Source of the DNA: Bacillus sp. (in: firmicutes)
GTDB lineage: Bacteria; Bacillota; Clostridia; Lachnospirales; Lachnospiraceae
Direction: 5' to 3'
DNA: 64,000 bases
Assembly (NCBI GenBank): GCA_023666125.1
Contig: JAMPCN010000002.1
Coordinates: 32,776-96,775, forward strand
Under the pieces are notes generated by a model. That model saw only the letters and a list, made by a program, of their open reading frames with translations, did not search any database and was not told the DNA's origin. Below, one piece after another: positions 62,140 to 64,000 of the stretch; the stretch's first letter is position 1; each line of letters begins with the position of its first letter. Both the position numbers and the translations under genes were made by a program.

Positions 62140-63132
62140 TTATGACGTTATATATTCCTCCAAAAATTCCTTTATCTTTTCATAATATGCCTCCGGGTCT
62201 TTATCCTGTGCCTGCGCATGTCCGGCTCCCTCGACTATCAATATTTCCTTTAGGCATCCTGCCGCCTCATACAAATCTTTCGTCATCTGCACGGGTATCA
62301 TCGCATCCTCATCACCGTGGATAAAAAGAGTCGGCGTATTGCTTTTTTGTACTGCATTAAGCGCGGAAGCCTTTTTTAAATCATATCCGCCGCGCAGCTG
62401 CAAAGCAACGCAGGCAGAATCCACTAATGGAAATGCAGGCAGATAAAACCACTCCTTTATCTTTTCTCCAAACATGGAATAGGCATCCGTATAAGCGCAG
62501 TCCGAAACCACCGCCTTAATATGCACAGAAACGTTATCCTCTCCCGTCATCATAAGCGCAGTGGCGGCTCCCATAGACTGTCCGTGCAATACAATTTCCG
62601 CTTCGGAATCCTGCCGTAAAATATAATCAATCCATAGTGTACAGTCAAAATGATCCGTCCATCCCATACCGATAAAATCGCCTTCGCTCTCCCCCTGACA
62701 GCGCAAATCAGGAACGATAACATGATATCCCTCTTTATGATACCAGTATGCAAACGGATACATCTCCTCTTTCCATCCGGTATAGCCATGTAAAACCAAC
62801 ACCCATTTATGGCTGTTCCCATCCGCCGGAAACTCTTCCGCGGCTAACGTATAACCATCTTCTGTCCTGGCCGAAAGCTTTTGGCATTTTGCATGTTCCA
62901 GCCATGCATTCGTCTCGTTTATCTGTAACTGGCGGTTGACTTTAATATCCGAGGTCTGCACCTGTGCCGCATAACTTTCATCCGTTATCCGCTCAAACGC
63001 CTCTAATTTTTTCATAAAAGAGGGAACCAAAGCAGCGCTGACAAGAACGTTTACTAAAACAACATACAAAACCGCTAACACTACTACTATGAGACATACC
63101 CCAATAATAATTTTCTTCTTTTTCCCCATCAT
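62140..63132 (-). CDS. Membrane-anchored alpha/beta hydrolase
   Basis: 330 residues with one N-terminal helix (about 9-35). The alpha/beta fold has the oxyanion VLVLHGYTGWK, nucleophile serine in LHGQSMGAA, acid in FIHGDEDAM and histidine in GAGHAQA, so the triad is complete. It resembles the BAAT/YqiA-like or FrsA-type esterases found on clostridial membranes. Substrate unknown. AAAGGAAA precedes two adjacent ATGs; either may be used. Confidence 0.85.
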   Translation of the reverse strand: MMGKKKKIIIGVCLIVVVLAVLYVVLVNVLVSAALVPSFMKKLEAFERITDESYAAQVQTSDIKVNRQLQINETNAWLEHAKCQKLSARTEDGYTLAAEEFPADGNSHKWVLVLHGYTGWKEEMYPFAYWYHKEGYHVIVPDLRCQGESEGDFIGMGWTDHFDCTLWIDYILRQDSEAEIVLHGQSMGAATALMMTGEDNVSVHIKAVVSDCAYTDAYSMFGEKIKEWFYLPAFPLVDSACVALQLRGGYDLKKASALNAVQKSNTPTLFIHGDEDAMIPVQMTKDLYEAAGCLKEILIVEGAGHAQAQDKDPEAYYEKIKEFLEEYITS

Positions 63133-63321
63133 TTTCCTTTGTACCTGCTAATTTTCCTATTATATATATCATAACATAATATTCGCATAGTTTCTTCCGG
63201 TAAATTTCGGATATATACGAAAACAATGGGGCTGCTATTATTGTAAACAATGCCGGAATTGGATTTAACAGCGGCAGTCCTCTATCAAGCATAGTGCAGC
63301 CTATCCAGAGGCATCTGACAT

Positions 63322-63835
63322 TTACCAAGAGACGCAGCGTATCGCATAAACCCTGTCTGCATATTTGGACAAAATAGTCAGCTTATCTTCTAACGGATCC
63401 ATACAATAGAACTCTCCGCCCTTGGCTCCCACAATCAATAAAAACTTTTACTTCATACTCTCCCGTATTTTTCAAATTCTCCCAAAGAAGATTGCCCTCT
63501 GTATCATATACATGACAAGATGATAATTCTGCATTTAAAACATCCGGCGTTTTCGTCTTTCCCGACATTGTCAAAACCGAAGCAATACACGTAACAAGAC
63601 AGCCTGATTTTCCCATTGTATAATTGGAATCCCCTAATGTCTCCTCGAACCATCTTTTATCATCCTGCCGATACATAGCAATTTCTTCCGGCAATTCTAC
63701 ATCTTCTTTAGCCGATACTTTAATGCTTCCTCTAACACGAAATCCTATACATCCCATTAGTATCAACAGGCAGACTATTACAAAACCTGCTATTGCAAAA
63801 ATGGGCTTTTTCTTTTTGTTAAGTTTTTTGCTCAT
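63322..63835 (-). pseudogene. Broken C39-like peptidase-family gene
   Basis: The intact part starts at 63835 with a membrane anchor and continues as YRQDDKRWFEETLGDSNYTMGKSGCLVTCIASVL, shortened here to KSGCLVT, which carries the catalytic Cys of the C39-like (PF13529) family. At about 63440 the frame breaks: the codons that follow (GSQGRRVL to a stop at 63383) are out of frame. The true tail, VGAKGGEFYCMDPLEDK to RCVSW, is in another frame and ends at 63322. The missing part would include the catalytic His of the family, so the product cannot be an active protease. Confidence 0.8.
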
Positions 63836-63875
63836 ATTGGGGCATCCTTTTATCTTTTTTATTGTTTTACTTTTC

Positions 63876-63905
63876 TTTGTACTTTTGTCATAGCATACTT
63901 GTCAA
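63876..63905 (-). promoter_or_regulatory. Putative promoter of the C39-like gene
   Basis: Minus-strand TTGACA (63900-63905), 18-base spacer, TACAAA (63876-63881). The -35 is perfect and the -10 weak. About 35 bases of leader precede the ATG at 63835. Bases 63906-64000 show nothing more. Confidence 0.4.
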
Positions 63906-64000
63906 TGGTATGTTCCGGTAATTATGATATGAGTAACAATCCGCATGAAATCTCATGTATGGAAAAGAAAATAGCACTTTTTATTAAGACATATACCTCA

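Noticed and set aside
62993-63328. Minus-strand 111-codon frame upstream of the hydrolase
   Set aside because: It runs into the hydrolase start in another frame, has no ribosome site and only a weak hydrophobic stretch; probably non-coding.

Overview
The window looks like a chromosomal segment of a low-to-moderate GC, anaerobic, probably gut Firmicute of the Clostridia, most likely a Lachnospiraceae-type genome. This is an inference from protein style, AGGAGG-type ribosome binding sites, a Spo0A effector domain and extended -10 promoters. It is dominated by one very large surface-glycan locus, mostly on the minus strand. I saw no rRNA, tRNA or CRISPR array.

Layout. (1) 1-17931, minus: sugar-nucleotide and membrane genes. 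These are a PglE-like aminotransferase cut by the left edge, a PglF-like UDP-GlcNAc 4,6-dehydratase, an O-antigen ligase/polymerase-like protein, a GtrB-like GT2, a PseH/WecD-like acetyltransferase, WecE, three large multi-TM proteins, an acyltransferase, GtrA, a PglK-like ABC flippase and a GT52/sialyltransferase-like enzyme. (2) 17970-20078: small accessory genes and gene remnants. (3) 20251-25624: an RNA-structured leader, a PLP decarboxylase and an ATP-grasp ligase (plus strand), then pseI, pseF (minus) and pseG (plus). (4) 25569-31248, minus: a GT-C-like protein, a GT2, pseC and pseB behind a clear promoter and structured leader. (5) 31252-43348, minus: an EPS/capsule operon with priming transferase, Wzz-like protein, EpsG-type polymerase, GT2 and GT4 enzymes and a GT39-like protein. 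(6) 43547-47677: an Rpn-family nuclease, a Spo0A C-terminal-domain-only protein, manC, fcl and a thioesterase. (7) 47708-49474: an insertion sequence with imperfect terminal repeats and flanking direct repeats. (8) 49517-55329: small unrelated enzymes (a DUF3990 pair, GNATs, a deaminase, VOC, CPBP, EamA, YjbR). (9) 55372-63835: a membrane protein, gmd, an AraC regulator, a divergent PAP2 protein, rmlD, a DUF3048 lipoprotein, an alpha/beta hydrolase and a broken C39-like peptidase.

How the genes fit together. PseB, PseC, a PseH candidate, PseG, PseI and PseF would give a complete UDP-GlcNAc to CMP-pseudaminic acid route. The protein at 16840-17931 carries the EDG and HP motifs of bacterial sialyltransferases and is the natural candidate to use the CMP-sugar. 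ManC, Gmd and Fcl would make GDP-L-fucose from mannose-1-phosphate. PglF and the edge aminotransferase would make a UDP-4-amino sugar. WecE and RmlD belong to dTDP-deoxysugar pathways whose RmlA/RmlB are not in the window. Priming transferase, GTs, Wzz-like and EpsG proteins would build and polymerise a repeat unit. No Wzx is visible, so the PglK-like ABC protein is the only flippase candidate seen.

The most interesting items are the decarboxylase/ATP-grasp pair with its folded leader, the GT52-like nonulosonate transferase candidate, the orphan Spo0A effector domain, the DUF3990 gene pair and the run of GT-C-like membrane proteins. All function calls are from reading the sequence; no database search was run.
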